A program made the translations under genes and the position numbers. A stretch of DNA of 64,000 bases from assembly GCF_964199755.1 (NCBI RefSeq), contig NC_133896.1, positions 89,946,215 through 90,010,214 on the forward strand, read 5' to 3'. Below, piece after piece: positions 1-13,000 of the stretch (positions are counted from its first letter, which is position 1; every line of letters begins with the position of its first letter). Source of the stretch: Larus michahellis. Its lineage: Eukaryota > Chordata > Aves > Charadriiformes > Laridae. A model generated the notes under the pieces. The model was not told the DNA's origin, ran no database searches, and saw only the letters and a program-made list of their open reading frames with translations.

Positions 1-3000
1 GGTCTCCTGAGGCTGACACAGAGCTGTCAAATGTTGTCAGAATGGGAAACCACCAGGTAGGTTTTTGAGTATTATTCTGTAATTCTATCAGATACCTCAA
101 TGTTATGTACAGATCAACCCAGGGTGTCCTGGCCCTATGCAACTAACAAGAGAATTATTGTACTTAGAGAAGGTTGTGAGTTCTGGCCACAACCAAGTAA
201 AGCAATTAACACAAAGTTGCATTATACATTCTTTATTACTCTGTTGATCTCAAATATCTGGGATTGCCAATTACAACCATCTCTGCTTTAATCCTTTTTA
301 TTTGTATTGGCAGCATAAAGATGAGGACTATAGGAGTACATCTGTCTAAAGTGTTTGCTTTTTTCCTTGCCTGTCCTTATGATAGCCTGTTTATGTTCAA
401 TTGTGTTTATAACCCAGCAGTTCTCTGGCAAGTGATACAAACCCAAAATAATCCTGACTTGATCCAGATGGTAATATGCATTTTGATGATTTCTTTAGTT
501 GCTTTCTAAGACAAGGATGATGTTTGAGATGTACCTTTTTAACCAGCACATCTTGTCTGGATAGCTAGACAGCAGTCTTGCAAATAATTATCACCTCTGC
601 ATCAGTGTTGGAGCAGGAAGCAATGCTGTGCCAGTGCTAGTGAAGCACAGAAAAGTATAGAATGGTCTTTGGAGCTCTGATTCCTGAGCGATAACTCACC
701 CCACAGCAGGTCACCAACAAACTGCAATCACCATCATTCTGTTACTCTGCTTTTAAATTGTTTCATTTTCCTGTGAGAATTATGACAAAAAGCTCTGCAC
801 AAACCTTATGTGCTATGCATGACAGCAAAAACATTCAAAGAGAGATAAAAATCTCATTGTTGGTGACTTTAATCACTGTATCCTGAAAGGTAGTGAATGA
901 TGCCTCTGTGGAATTCTTTAAGATATGAATTGAAATTACCAGTAGCACCTGGGAGTATGCAAGAAGGAAAAAGACAGACAAACAGAAAAAAGTGTCAGTA
1001 CTCTTGTGTACGGAAGAGTATGTCTAAGGGGCTGGAATTACTGTAGGGCAAACAGTTTGAATTGCCTGTACAGTTCAGCCTCTTATCACTGTCATCCCTA
1101 TAATGGGGGAGAGTTGCTCCTGTAGGGTGGTCCTCTGCTCAGGTGGCTTGCTGTTAACAAGGCAGTAGCGTTGGAGCTCTTTGCCAGCCTCCTTCCATTG
1201 ACAGAAGCAGTCCCATGGACAGAAACCATGAGACCTTAGTAAGGCAACCAGTAAACCCTCTATTTTCTTTGCATGAAAGGAGCTAGAAGCCAGCAGGAGT
1301 GAAATATATGGGTGGGTAACCCTCATCTGTTGAGGGTGCTTCCCAGGAGCCCTGCAGCCCCTTGGTAGGGAGGGGACAAGTCCTGCAGCCATGCAGCGTC
1401 CTGCTTCACCTCCGAAGGAAAGAGCTGAGGTTCAGCCTCAGTGCTGCCATGGTGGCCTGGGTTAGACTTGTTCAAATAATCCATTTGTACAACTGAAGTG
1501 GAGGAGAATGGAAGAGGGAAAATAACTGTAGACATTTTAAAGCAGAGAATGAAAGATTGACTTAATAAATAGAGTTGTACCATAATGTTGTAATATATCC
1601 AGAGGGTCTCTATGCCTCCTTTGTATCGCCACCCACAAAGTTTTAGGCACTGCTTTGTTTGTAGCTGTGTGGCGCAATCTGCAGACCAAATGAAGGATGT
1701 GCCATTCCACTGAAATCTGTTGTTTCATGACTTGAAATTACATCTTTTGTTTGACATTAGACCACATTTGTACTTCCTGATTACTTTTTTTTGTGTTGGC
1801 ATTTCAAGAATTGGGCAGTGTTTCTGAGTAAAAGCAAATCCATCCCCTATCAGGACCACTTCACTTCTAGGCAGATAAAATGACCTGCATCACTCCTTAT
1901 CGTCTTTGTTCTTCAATCAATTATTCTTTAAGTTTTATTCAATGTATTCTTTTTATCTGGAATGCCAAATAGCCCTGATGTTACCCTTAGCAGGTTCTGT
2001 ACTTTCTTTACTAATACTGATTTGTCCTTCAATTTCACTGGTGAAGAGGCCAATTTGCAAACAAATGGCCTGGGAAATGAACGTGAAAGCACTGCATTAT
2101 GCAAAAACAGGCAAATGATTCTGTGCAGTCACTGTTTTGTACAATACCAGCTAGCTGTATGAGGATGTCAGTTCATGGACAAGCTGCAGCGCACTGGCAG
2201 CCTGTGTTGACAAGATATTTTTCTCTATTGCCTTGAACAGGTGAGAGTATTCCATTTGTCTTTGTGCTTGTGTTAGATGCCAAGCTCTTGACCTTTATTG
2301 GCTGTGGACTGTGATTCCTTTCTTGCTGTTAGTGAGATTTTAACAGGTAGTGGCTGTTGAATAGGACCTATGTCATTGCCCTTTGATGTCCAGTCAGAGG
2401 ATGGATTCCATCAGTGGAAACATGAGGTTGCATTACACCCATTGGTCTAGGAAGACAAATAAGGTCATAAATATTAGTTTGATGTTTTAGTATTGTGTTA
2501 TAGTTCAGCCCTGCAGCCAGCCACTGCATAGGGAGCCACAACATGTGCGCAAAGTGACATGCAACCACAGGACATCTGCTTCTGTGGTGATGTGACTTAT
2601 AATGTAGCTAACAAGCTTCCATTTTGGACAGAGGTGTCACAGTGTTCAATAGTGGTCCATCTGAAAAAAAAAAAAGACTGTGAATTGAAGTTTTTTAAAG
2701 TGTGATTTTGAAATCGTGCAGAGCGCAGCAGGAGTCCCATCCTATAATGCAAGGAGAACCCAGCCTGCAATGGTAGAGCCTCTGAAAAGGTATAGAGGAG
2801 TCCTGACCAGTCTCTGCATTCAAATGTCACTACTCAGTTCTCATGTCCCATTTATGTTACAATATTTTATGTCCGTGGTTTTGAGACAAAAAAGTTTAGT
2901 CAGACCCTGAATGCCTCACTCAATAATATGTTACTGAGTGCTTTAATTATACCGAGAGAGCAATTTTATTGTACTGGCACCAAAAATTTCAGCAAATGTC

Positions 3001-3530
3001 GAGCAAGCTGCAAATGAGGCAATTTCAGACTGGACTTTTATTGAATTAAATGGATTATTTCCTTGGTGCCTTCAAAGTCTTCAAATATGTCTGGAATCTC
3101 TTACCCATTTCTCTAAGTCTGCTGAAAAGAGATTATTAAATGGCCCATTTTCCATAATATCAGTCTGGATTTTTCTCGTCAGTCCCCTGATTATTATAAA
3201 TTGCGTGGTATGATATTTCAGAAGATTAATATTCCATCTGCCCTGCACACTGCCAGGAGATCAAAACAATTGGCTGTTCCAGCTCAGACTTAATCTGCAT
3301 GACAGGCCAACTGCTGTAAACACCCGACGTGTTCACGGTGGGCTTGTCTACATGGGTGGTTTATGCTTGGTGGAAAGCTGACTGTATCGGTATAGAGAGA
3401 TCTGTGACATACATCATTGACAAAATGCTCTGAAGCTTTTAATTCTGTTGAGATTAGTAGCACTGTCACAGTGGAATAAATACTGATAAGTATCAAGTTA
3501 ATTTTGTCTGCTACCATGTTTTGTTGGCTG
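1..3530. other. Intergenic DNA, no gene seen
   Basis: No reading frame here is longer than about 105 codons and none resembles a known protein. No recognisable mobile element was seen. The part from about 2925 to 3260 is AT-rich with several TAAT/ATTA cores and little simple repeat, so it is the most enhancer-like piece, but conservation cannot be judged from one sequence. The stretch lies more than 25 kb upstream of the SCUBE1 start codon. Confidence 0.6.
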
Positions 3531-4112
3531 TGTGCTGTGGTTTAACCCGAGCCAGCAGCTAGAACCATGCAGCCACTTGCTCACTCACCCCAGCTGGGAA
3601 GCAGGAGGGAATCAGCAGAGTAAAAGTAAGAGAACTCATGGGTTGAGATAAAGACAGCTTAATAAGTAAAGCAAAAGCTGCACATTCAAGCAAAGCAACA
3701 TAAGGAATTCATTCGCCACTTCCTATCAGCAGGCAGGTGTTCAGCCATCTCCAAGAAAGCAGGGCTCCATCATGTGTAGAGGTTACTTGGTAAGACAAAT
3801 GCCATAACTCGGAATGTCCCCGGCTCTTCCTCCAGCTTCCTATACTGAGCATGATGTCACGTGGTATGGAATATCCTTTTGGTCAGTTGGGGTCAGCTGT
3901 CCCGGCTGTTTCTCCTCCTAGCTTTTTGTGCGCTCCCAGACACCACTGGCAGGGCGGTGTGAGGGGCAGAAAAGGCCTTGAAAGCTTGGCAACAACTGAA
4001 ACCACCAGTGTGTTACTGACACCATTTCTCATCCCAAATCCAAAACATAGTACTATACCAGCTGCTAGTAAAGAAGTTAACTCCATCCCAGCTGAAACCA
4101 TGACCCTGTGCA
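3531..4112 (-). mobile_element. Solo LTR of an avian endogenous retrovirus
   Basis: About 580 bases match my memory of a widespread bird ERV LTR. On the + strand it begins near TGCTGTGGTTTAACCC and carries CTCATGGGTTGAGATAAAGA, GGTGTTCAGCCATCTCCA and GGTCAGTTGGGGTCAGCTGT. The transcriptional sense is minus: read that way, a decayed TATA region (near 3840-3850) precedes a decayed polyadenylation signal of the ATTAAA type (near 3656-3665), the normal LTR order. No gag, pol or env remnant and no second LTR flank it, so it is a solo LTR left by recombination. I think the family is ERVL-like, but that is from memory. Boundaries are good to about 10 bases and no clean target-site duplication was found. 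Confidence 0.8.
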
Positions 4113-6772
4113 GTAACCTTCCTATATTTCTGTGTACCTAGTCTCATACGTCTACCCTGAAGATTTCCACTTACTCCTGATCATCTACTGCTGCACATTG
4201 GAAAATGAGAAAAAGGAGCTATTCCACATTGTAAGGGAACTAGCATTAGTGCAAAGGTGTGTGGGACACCTACCCACAAGCCTAAATACATTTAAAAAAA
4301 AAAAGTCCCATCAGAATAGCAGGTAGCCAGCAGTTTGTTTGGATATGGTTTCTGCGTGTTGGTTAATGTGACACATTACAGCAAAGAATCTTACTGTGAT
4401 GTGAATCTCCTTGCACAGTAACATTCATGTTTGTGTATAATACATGGAATGGTCTTATCTTTCCATGCTAGTTTCAGTATGAAGGCTAATGGAATGAGGA
4501 TAGCAACAATAAACCCCATATTTGTAGCCCAGAAGAGAGTAAAACTCAGTTTTCTGTTCTGCATCAGTGGTGGCCAAGCTGTGACCTGTTAGTAGTGTGC
4601 TTCCCTGCTTAGACAAATGTCGTGTGATTAATATCACGGTTCTGCCTGCACAGGAGCTAGTGATTCTAACCTCAGCTTCTGGTGGTGGAAGCTAAAGCTG
4701 CTTAAGTTGGTGTTTACAGGAATCCTGTGTCTACCTTACAGTGAAAGAGGGGGCTCCAGGAAAGCCACTGTCATCCTTAGTATCAGAACTTCTATAAGGG
4801 CTTGTTCTTGGCATACTCTGAAGTATGAGGCATGTATCTGAGGCATATATCATACAGCTGTGGAGCCAGGAGGTAGATCAGGAAAAGAGTCCAACCCTTT
4901 CGTTGTTCTCATTCTTTTTTTTTTTTAGTGTTCTATCCCAACACCACAGTCTGTATCACCCTGTTCACAAACTGTTCAACTCTAGAGACTAAGGGGAAAT
5001 GATGTTGGCTCAATAGTGAGCCAGCAATGAATAAGTATTTTGTGGCAATTTATACTCTTAAATTATCTGTGGCAAAGGTGAGCTTCGCCTCAGAGAGAAA
5101 GGCGATTCTGGTAATTTTTTTACACTTAGAACTAATCTGGATTGCAGGTGTTTGAACATAGTTGTGACAAAACAGTGTTGTTCACTTAATGGAATGGCTT
5201 TTGGTTCTTCTTCCTCTGTATTTTTGTACTTGTAGCCTTTGCTGACCAGCTCTATTCCAATGTATTTCTGGTCGCCATTGATGCCCAAAGGGACAGGAAA
5301 ACATTCTGAGAAATGAAATTTTAAGTGCTGTCACGATGCTTACTTGTACGTCTATGCGTTTCTCACTGCACCCTGTCAGCATGTTAAATTCACCTCTTGG
5401 TACAACCCCACTGTAATACTATAAATCAGGAATGAATTTGGTATATTGTACTGAAGTGGTTGCTGAAGTCATCGTATGTTAGGGTGTTTAACATTGTCCT
5501 GAATCTAAACTTGCCCCAGCTCAAGAAGCTTCAGTTGCTAATGTACGTTCTTTAGAAGCCCTTTCCCGACTCTTTTTTGGTCCCTGCTAATAACAATCAT
5601 ATTTAAACTGCTACAAGACATTGAAACTGTGTATGAACAAAAACATATTATCTGTTATTTTTGCGTAGTTGAAGCTAGCAAGGCCAACCAAAACCAGTCC
5701 TGCTGAGTTTCATATAAACACGTGTGAAATAATCACCACCCCAAAGATTTTGCTATGAGGCAACGTAAATGTCTCAGAATAAAAAAACATGCCAACCCAG
5801 CTTCTAAACCAGGGATATGCCTCTCCAGCCAGGTCAGAACCTGCGCAGAGAAGCTTGCATCTGTTTATTCTAACCAGGCAGATATAATTTCAATATGCAG
5901 AGCAAACATTACAGTGAAGTAAAGAATATGCAAGTGCTGTGACAAAGTACAAGGTATCAGGGGATTTGTGGCAAATGCCTATCTAGCAGGTCTTATGCTA
6001 TCTCTGATGTTTAATTCCATTCTCTTTGATTATTCAATTTTCTGCATTTTTTGGTGGCAGATCTTTTCTCTTTCCAAATAAGAAGAGAATCTATTGTCCT
6101 CTAGATATTTTTGCAGACAAAGGATTTTACAAAAGCACCTTATAAACTATGGATGAAGCTGTGACTCTGCCCTAGACAGCAGTTAGACAGAGAGCAAGGT
6201 GGGGGAGGAAGCAAACATACACTCAGCCTGGATGTTGAGTGTCTGGCTGTTTTTTTTCTCCTATGGAGAATGTCAGTATCCAGCAAATGACTGAATACCA
6301 TTGAATGCCCCCCTGCCCCCTTTTTAGGCATTGTCTTAGAAGATTTCAGGTTTGGGTTTTTCAGTTAAAAAAAGGAAATTACCACAGCAAACATCACTCC
6401 CACAAAAATTTTCATTTTGCTGAAAACCTCATCTTCAGTTGTATGAAAAATTACATTTTTCATCCAGCTCCTGCTGCCCAGAGGATTTCTGTAGCATGTT
6501 ACAGACAGAATGGGGATGCATCAACATCTTCTTCATGAAGACGTTCTTTTTAATATGATCATAGTAGCCCTTTAATGCTACTTGTGTTTATTTAAACTCT
6601 GAGAATTGTTACTAATGGCTTTGACCCTGCCCCTCCACCCCCTAAGCTGTTGTATGGAGTCAGGCAGAACTAGTGAATGCAATGTAGAAAGCTAACTTGT
6701 ATTTACTAAAGAATTTCCAGTTGAAGTAAAAATATAAATGGCTTTTATTTTCTTTCTTTTCTGTGTTTGTAG
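4113..6772. other. Intergenic DNA between the LTR and CR1
   Basis: Nothing gene-like was seen. Reading frames are short, unrelated to known proteins and broken by A and T runs (for example a T run near 4915-4926). No diagnostic repeat was recognised. Confidence 0.6.
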
Positions 6773-8058
6773 ATAGAATCATAGAATGATTAGAGTTGGA
6801 AGGGACCTTGAAGATCATCTAGTTCCAACCCCCCTGCCATGGGCAGGGACACCTCCCACTAGACCAGGTTGTTCAAAAGCCCCATCCAGCCTGGCCTTGA
6901 ACACCTCCAGGGATGGGGCATCCACCACTTCTCTGGGAAACCTGTCCCAGTGCCTCACCACCCTCATAGTGAAGAATTTCTTCCTAATATCCAATCTAAA
7001 TCTACTCTCTTTCAGTTTAAAACTGTTAACTCCTCATCCTATTGCTACGCTTCCTGATAAAGAGTCCCTCCCCATCTCTCCTGTAGGCCCCCTTCAGACA
7101 CTTGGAAGGCTGCTATAAGGTCTCCCCGGAGCCTTCTCTTCTCCAGGCGGAACAACCCCAACTCTCTCAGCCTGCCCTCATAGCATGGGTGCTCTAGCCT
7201 CCTGATCGTCTTTGTGGCCCTGCTCTGGACTCACTCCAACAGCTCCATGTCTTTCCTGTATTGAGTGCTCCAGAGCTGATTGCAGAACTCCAGATGGGGT
7301 CTCACAAGAGCAGAGTAAAGTGCCAGAATCACCTCCCTCGACCTGCTGGCCGTACTTCTTTTGACGCAGTCCAGGATGCAGTTGGCTTTCTGGGCTGTGA
7401 GCGTACACTGACAGCTTATGTTAAGCTTCTTATCAGCCAACACCCCCAAGTCCTTCTCCTCAGGGCTGTTCTCAATCCATTCTCCACCCAGCCTGTATTT
7501 TTACTTGGGATTTCCCTGACCCATGTGCAGGACCTTGCACTTGGCCTCGTTGAACTTCATGAGGTTTGCATGGGCCCACCTCAAGCCTGTCCAGGTCCCT
7601 CTGGATGGCATCCGTTCCCTCCAGCATGTTGACTGCACCGCACGGCCTGCTGTCATCAGCAAACTTGCTGAGGGCGCACGCAATCCCACTGCCAATAACA
7701 CCAACAAAGATGTCAAACAGTACCAGTCCCAGTACTGACCCCTGAGGAACGCCACTCATCACTGATTGACACTTGGACATCAAGCTGTTGACCATGACTC
7801 TTTGAGTGCAAGGGTCCAGCCAGTTATTATCCATTTATCCACTGAGTAGTCCCTAGATCAAACCCATGTGTCTCCAATTTAGAGACAAGAATGTCATGTG
7901 GGGCAGCATCAAATGCTTTGCGCAAGTCCAGGTAGCTGATGTCAGTTGCTCTTCCCTTGCCCACTAATGCTGTAATGCCATCGTAGAAGGCCAACAAATT
8001 TGTCAGGCACAATTTACCCTTAATGAAGCCATGTTCGCTGTCACCAATGATGAAGGAT
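6773..8058 (-). mobile_element. CR1 LINE, 5'-truncated, 1.3 kb
   Basis: The left edge on the + strand (ATAGAATCATAGAAT) is the reverse complement of the CR1 3' tail of ATTCTATG-like octamers. It is followed by the conserved CR1 3' untranslated and ORF2 end read backwards (for example AGAGTTGGAAGGGACCTTGA). Homology continues rightwards through the reverse-transcriptase domain and fades near 8050-8058, where the copy is 5'-truncated. A full CR1 is about 4.5 kb, so this is roughly the last 30 percent. It lies in the intergenic region upstream of SCUBE1 and cannot move by itself, because ORF1, the endonuclease and the start of the RT are missing and the remaining frame is broken. Confidence 0.93.
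7231..8012 (-). pseudogene. Broken CR1 ORF2 reverse-transcriptase remnant
   Basis: Minus-strand frames carry the RT palm motifs in order. Motif A is [10 protein letters not shown] (about 7900-7930), motif B is SGVPQGSVLG (about 7730-7760) and the catalytic motif C is KFADD (about 7660-7675). Further on comes the CR1 C-terminal sequence [18 protein letters not shown] (about 7265-7320). The three aspartates are still present, but the reading frame shifts at least twice, near 7830 and near 7450-7470, and nothing upstream of the fingers/palm survives. In an intact element this protein would copy CR1 RNA at a nicked target. Here it is dead coding sequence. Confidence 0.9.
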
Positions 8059-9705
8059 CAGAGTTTCTTCTGGTGAAGTCTGACTTTCGTAGAGCTGTAT
8101 CAGGCTGTCACAGCGACTTCTACGTTCTAGTCCACTGTTTCTCTGTAGTGTTAGCTCATCCCACCCAGATAGGACAGAGACTGGTCACTACTTTTGGGAG
8201 CTTAGGGCATGTTCCTAGACTTAAATTTTAGTCTAGCGTTCTTCTCCGGGACCAGGATTCAAAGCCTGAGACCTCCCAAACCATCGCACAAATTTCTCGA
8301 GTCCTACAAAGGCTTTGAGAACTCTAAGCTGGTGTTGAACTTCTAATCCAAATGAGCTGGGAAAAAAATCAAAGGCAAAGAACTCATCTTCTTACCATAG
8401 AAATTTTATTTCTGAAGCACCTGGCCTTGTAGACCTTAGAAAACCAGTTGAGACCAGATACATAGCTCCATTGGTCCAAACTTGCCACTTCTGTAAGTCT
8501 ACATTGTATCATTATTTTAGGAGAATTCCCCCTAGGCTTTCTGTCTTGCAAGAAAGTCACTGTATGTAGCAGTGATTGCTTCAGTGTATTCCTCATCTCT
8601 CTTCCATGTTCTCCACTGAGGTACTGCTTCTGGAGTCATTATGCCCCAGCTATGGTCTCTTGCACAGAAAACATCCTGGTGAATAGTGCAGGACCAGGAG
8701 CTGAGATGTGCAGTGCTGATGTCCCCAGCACATATCTCTGAGGTTTTCATTGTGATGGTCCTTCAGTGGGCCAACTAACTGATTTTACTTGGCTGAGCAC
8801 CTCCCTGAGTAGTACCGTAGACTGTGGACCTTACCCTCCTTGCCGTCCTACTTCTCCCTTGCTTTTTGGAGACTTTGAATTAGAAAGCTGCAATAAAATA
8901 ATAATAATCATCTCTTAGGGACACAGAGATGGCAATTTGGACCAGGAGGATACCCCATGTGTGTTCATGTCACTAGCCCAAGTGCCAAAGGTCACTAGCC
9001 TAAGTGCTAAGGATCACTTTTTGAAGCAGATGTGTTTAGCAGGGTAGATATAACCACTTAATCATAAGGTTTTTTATTGAAACGTAATTGTAAGAGTCAC
9101 TCTGAAAAAGGTCATGGATATTTCTGTTGAATGATGCTGGATATTTTTTAAGGCATAATGGTCTGAATTATTCTTCATGCCAGTGCCAAGCATTATTATC
9201 ATGGTCTTGAAGATGAAACTCTCTCTCTTTTAAGTGTCCAGACACCGTAAGAGTCCAGAGTGTAAACTGCCCTATTAGTTTCGGAGAGGTAGCAATTGCT
9301 CTCCAGAACCCAATTTTCTACCAGATATTTGGACAGCCAAAAAAGGGACAGCTTTTGTGACCCTAAGACAGCCCCACTGAAAGGTGCTTTATCCAGTGGA
9401 AACTAAGACAAAATCTGGTCATAATGAAAACCACCCTTTGTATTAAAGAAAAATATCGCAAGTTGAGTGAAAACATCCAAACCAACTTCTACACTATTTC
9501 TTTCTAAAATATTTGAAACAAAGGACTGTGAGATTCAGTTCTTCACCTAACCAGATTTGTTACGCAGTAGCTGTTAACATGACACAAATGCAGAAAAAGA
9601 ACACATTCTGAAAAGTAATCAGCTTTCAAATTTCAATACATGGTAGTGGCTTTCTTTACTTTTACAGAATAGCATCTTTTATCCGACTAGTTCAAAGCAT
9701 TCCTC
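8059..9705. other. Intergenic DNA, no gene seen
   Basis: No coding region or known repeat was recognised apart from the small tandem duplication listed separately. Short minus-strand open frames at 8384-8750 show no domain or repeat signature I can name. Confidence 0.55.
8970..9018. repeat. Imperfect 22-bp tandem duplication
   Basis: Two copies of a 22-base unit lie head to tail (TCACTAGCCCAAGTGCCAAA then TCACTAGCCTAAGTGCTAAG), followed by a partial third TCACT. A few transitions separate the copies. It is a local duplication with no evident function. Confidence 0.85.
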
Positions 9706-9910
9706 AAATAATTTATTACATCTCACCACCCCCTCTCTGAGGCTTTTAAATATTATTTTCCTCATTGCAGAAGATGGAAAAATGGAGAAATCAGAAAAAT
9801 TAAGTTACTTTCATAGGACCACACAGTGAGTCAGAATCAGAGTGAAGAGAAGAAGTCTGAAGTGATAACTTCTGCTCTGTCATTCCAAGTACTGGATTAT
9901 ATAGTTTGCC
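9706..9910 (-). repeat. Ancient MIR/L2-like retroposon relic
   Basis: The + strand reads like a heavily mutated reverse complement of the MIR/L2-type consensus. Elements in order are ATTATTTTCCTCATTGCAGA, a match to the GATGGGGAAACTGAGGC block, AAGTTACTTTCATAGGACCA (consensus AAGTGACTTGCCCAAGGTCA), CACACAGTGAGTCAGAATC, and a trailing TCTGCTCTGTCATTCCAAGT. The order and spacing of blocks make chance unlikely, but divergence is high, so the family name is tentative. Confidence 0.5.
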
Positions 9911-9983
9911 TGTGACATTCCCTCCAATGAGAGGTAATAGCTTTCTAAGGATCTGCTATAATTCAACCTGGAAGTTACTGGGA

Positions 9984-10085
9984 CAGATGTGTTAATTACT
10001 GGGTGAAATTCTGTGACCTAGCTATTCAAAGGGTCAGACTAGATGGTCAGAAAGGTCTTGTCTAGTCTTAAAATATAAGAGTCAT
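9984..10085 (+). repeat. Ancient CR1 (L3-type) 3' tail relic
   Basis: The sequence carries TTAATTACTGGGTGAAATTC, then CTGTGACCT, then GGGTCAGACTAGATGGTCAG, then GGTCTTGTCTAGTCTTAAAA. This is the block order of the old amniote CR1 3' end (ITTACTGGGTGAAATTC-like, GTCAGACTAGATGATC-like, CCCTTCTGGCCTTAAAATC-like). It is older and more diverged than the CR1 copies at 6.8 and 56.9 kb. Confidence 0.6.
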
Positions 10086-13000
10086 TACCACCATACAAAC
10101 CTATTTGCCCTTTCTCTCCTTCCAAGAAAAATCAGCAATTAGTCTTTTCTAAGAGCTTGCTATGAAACTGCATTTTTCAAACCTAAGGCATATTATGCCA
10201 GAGGTTAGCAAAAATAGCTTCAGAAATCCTGAAAAATTGACAGGTTGAATCAATCAAATCCATTTTTAATTTTATTTTGACAAAAATTCACACTGGGGCT
10301 GACAGCTCCTTGTAAAAACAACTTTGCTGACTGCAGTTTGAAACACACATGCTATAAAACCTTGGGAACAGGATTTATAATAGAAACCTGGCAGTCTCCT
10401 AACTCTACCAGTATTATCACCATGTGTGACAATAATATATTAGGACCATACTTCAGAGCTCTTTCATTAGATTCTGACATATGGAGGAGAAAGGAGAGCC
10501 CGAAAACTAGGGAGGACATAGAGTGCAGCCTCAGCTGTGTATGTTTATCATCTAAATCAAGTGAAGGCTATTTATTGACTTATTGATTCTAATTCAAAAT
10601 GAGAGCTTAATTAAAAGTTTAGTTCATTACCGCACAATTACATGGCCCTCAAGACATTTCCAGGCTAGTAAAGTGCATGTTTAATCATGTGGTATATTGG
10701 AAAGGCTGGCTCTTCAGTTGTTATAAATCAGACATTAGTGGTGCCATGCTAATTTACGCCATCTGGGGACAGGGCCTATTAGTTTTCTACGCAGGAGACA
10801 GTTGTTATTGTTTTAAATAAGGGAACTACAATGTAATGTTGTCTTTTGCTGAGCAATAGCATATGTTAACTTCCCACCAGAAGGCAAAGTAGTGATGAGA
10901 AATTTAGTCTCAGTGCCATATATGCCACATATATATAACCATCCTCAGAACAGAAGTGCTCACACACAGCATGAAGGACTGTCTGCCAAAAAGTTAATAC
11001 CAGGCTCCAGAGAAGGTGTTCTGCCTTGGAAATGTGCTGTAGTGACTCTGCTAAGAGAGATGGTGGCAAAAAGCAAAGTTTCCTGCCAATTGCTGTGAAG
11101 AACCACAGCAGACATGTATCAGGATGCAGGCAACATCTACACAGATGTGCTGTGCAAGCTCTGACATCCCTTCCGGTTCTCAGCCTCCCAGGGCTGCACC
11201 TACACCTCACAGCTTATCGTGCTGCTTTCCCTCTGCACAGCTAGTGGAACAGTTTGTTTATGTAAGTTTGGCTTCCGAGACTGAGGTTCTTTGAATGCAG
11301 CAAATTTAGGATTTGTCCTTGCAGAGGACCAGAGTCCTGGCTATATTTGCATTCACATAACACAGCGTGCCAGGGATCTAATCTTGAGCATTTTTACATG
11401 TTTACATATTTTTTGAGCATTTTTACATATTTACAAATGGTCAGAACTTACGGTCTGGGAATCAAATTGTGAAAGACTTTCACATGCAGGCATGAGCCTT
11501 ATTAAGGCATACAGCATTTGAAGACTACTTAGGCTAATTCATGAAGACACACATTGCGTATCTTCAGTGACTGAAGTTCGTGCAGTAAAAAAGAAACTCA
11601 GCAAAACCACACAGAATTATACTATTCGGTGTGATCCACAATAAGAGTCTGAGGTCTTCACTTTGCCTGGCATCTTTATTCAGCTAATGCTTCCTATCTC
11701 GGAGCCTCCTAAAAAGAATTAGGGGAGGCAATTTCTACACATGCTTATATTTTGGACTCTCGGCATAGGACTTTCAGCAGTAATGTTGGGTGGGCTAATG
11801 TCAAGGAACACAAATATATTTTTCTGCACTTATGACCTTAGGGACTAAAATATTTTTCAGCTTGTATGTACTGTACTTAGATTGACTTCAACACAAGTCA
11901 GACACCAGCAAGGAACCAGGCATAGAAACAGTTTTCAGTCAATTCTTTGTTAGCGGTGGGGCTTTTATTTACAGCTGAAAGGAAGTGCACCTAGCAGGGC
12001 AGCAGGTGTGGGGTGACTGTGCGAATAGCAAAGATTCTACCTGTTCAATCTGAAGCCAGTAAAGGACAGGACACCAGATGCAGCCAGGAAGCTGCATTCA
12101 TGCATCTGTCACCCATCAAAAATGAAGCGCGTTCTGCAGGAAACACGGTGATTAACCTAAGGCAGCTACATGAACAGGTGTGCTTGTGTGACTGGTGTGG
12201 TGGTGGCAAAAGAGCCAGACAAGCGAACCCTTAAGAGACAGGGCTTTTGAAAACTGGTATGTCTGTAGGCCAAGGAGTATCTGTGTAAGGAATTGATTGC
12301 GGGAACAGGCATTTTAATAGCTGCATGGTAGGTGCACCTGCTACTACTCAATGTTTAACCAAATAGTATTTTCCAACTATTGATTGAGCACATCCCCGAG
12401 CTGCTGAGGAGCTGTTTTTCCATAATGCCAGATGATGTGTGTGTCCGCTCTTCTCTGTTTCTTGGACATTTCTGGAACAAGAAGACATAGACTAAGATGG
12501 CCTCTGCTACGCTTGGTTGCAATATCTCCAGCTGGCAAGAACCCATGTTTTATCCATTACAATTAGATTAATGGTTTGTGCCTCTCTAGTGCTCAGAGCT
12601 CTGAGACATCACACTGAGTTTGTAGCAATAGCTGCATGAAACATCCTGCCATTTCTGATCTGCCGATTCAGATCCTGCTGATCTGAAACATCTCAGATCA
12701 CACTTAGTGTTGCACTAATTGTTTTTTCTCTCCCTGCTTGTGCTTTCTCCTAGGGTCCGTTTTGGTAGGTTGAGATCAAGCAGCCTTTTTGTGTGTGGCC
12801 AGTATATATTACTGGAATGGACAGAGGCACAAGTAAGGATAAAAGAGTTTGCCTTGCAGCCGTGCTCTGTACCATAGCTTGTAAACTGGAGTCATTTTCA
12901 TTTTTCTTCTTTGTTTCTGGTATGTCTGTCTGTTTTTTCCATTCAAGAAAAAAAATAAAAATGTTTTTGCCTAGTTGCCTGGCAGAACTTTTGGCATCTG

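Noticed and set aside
12661..12705. Hairpin cluster with repeated GATCTG as a microRNA precursor
   Set aside because: The longest perfect stem is only 8 bp, with competing pairings and no extended fold.
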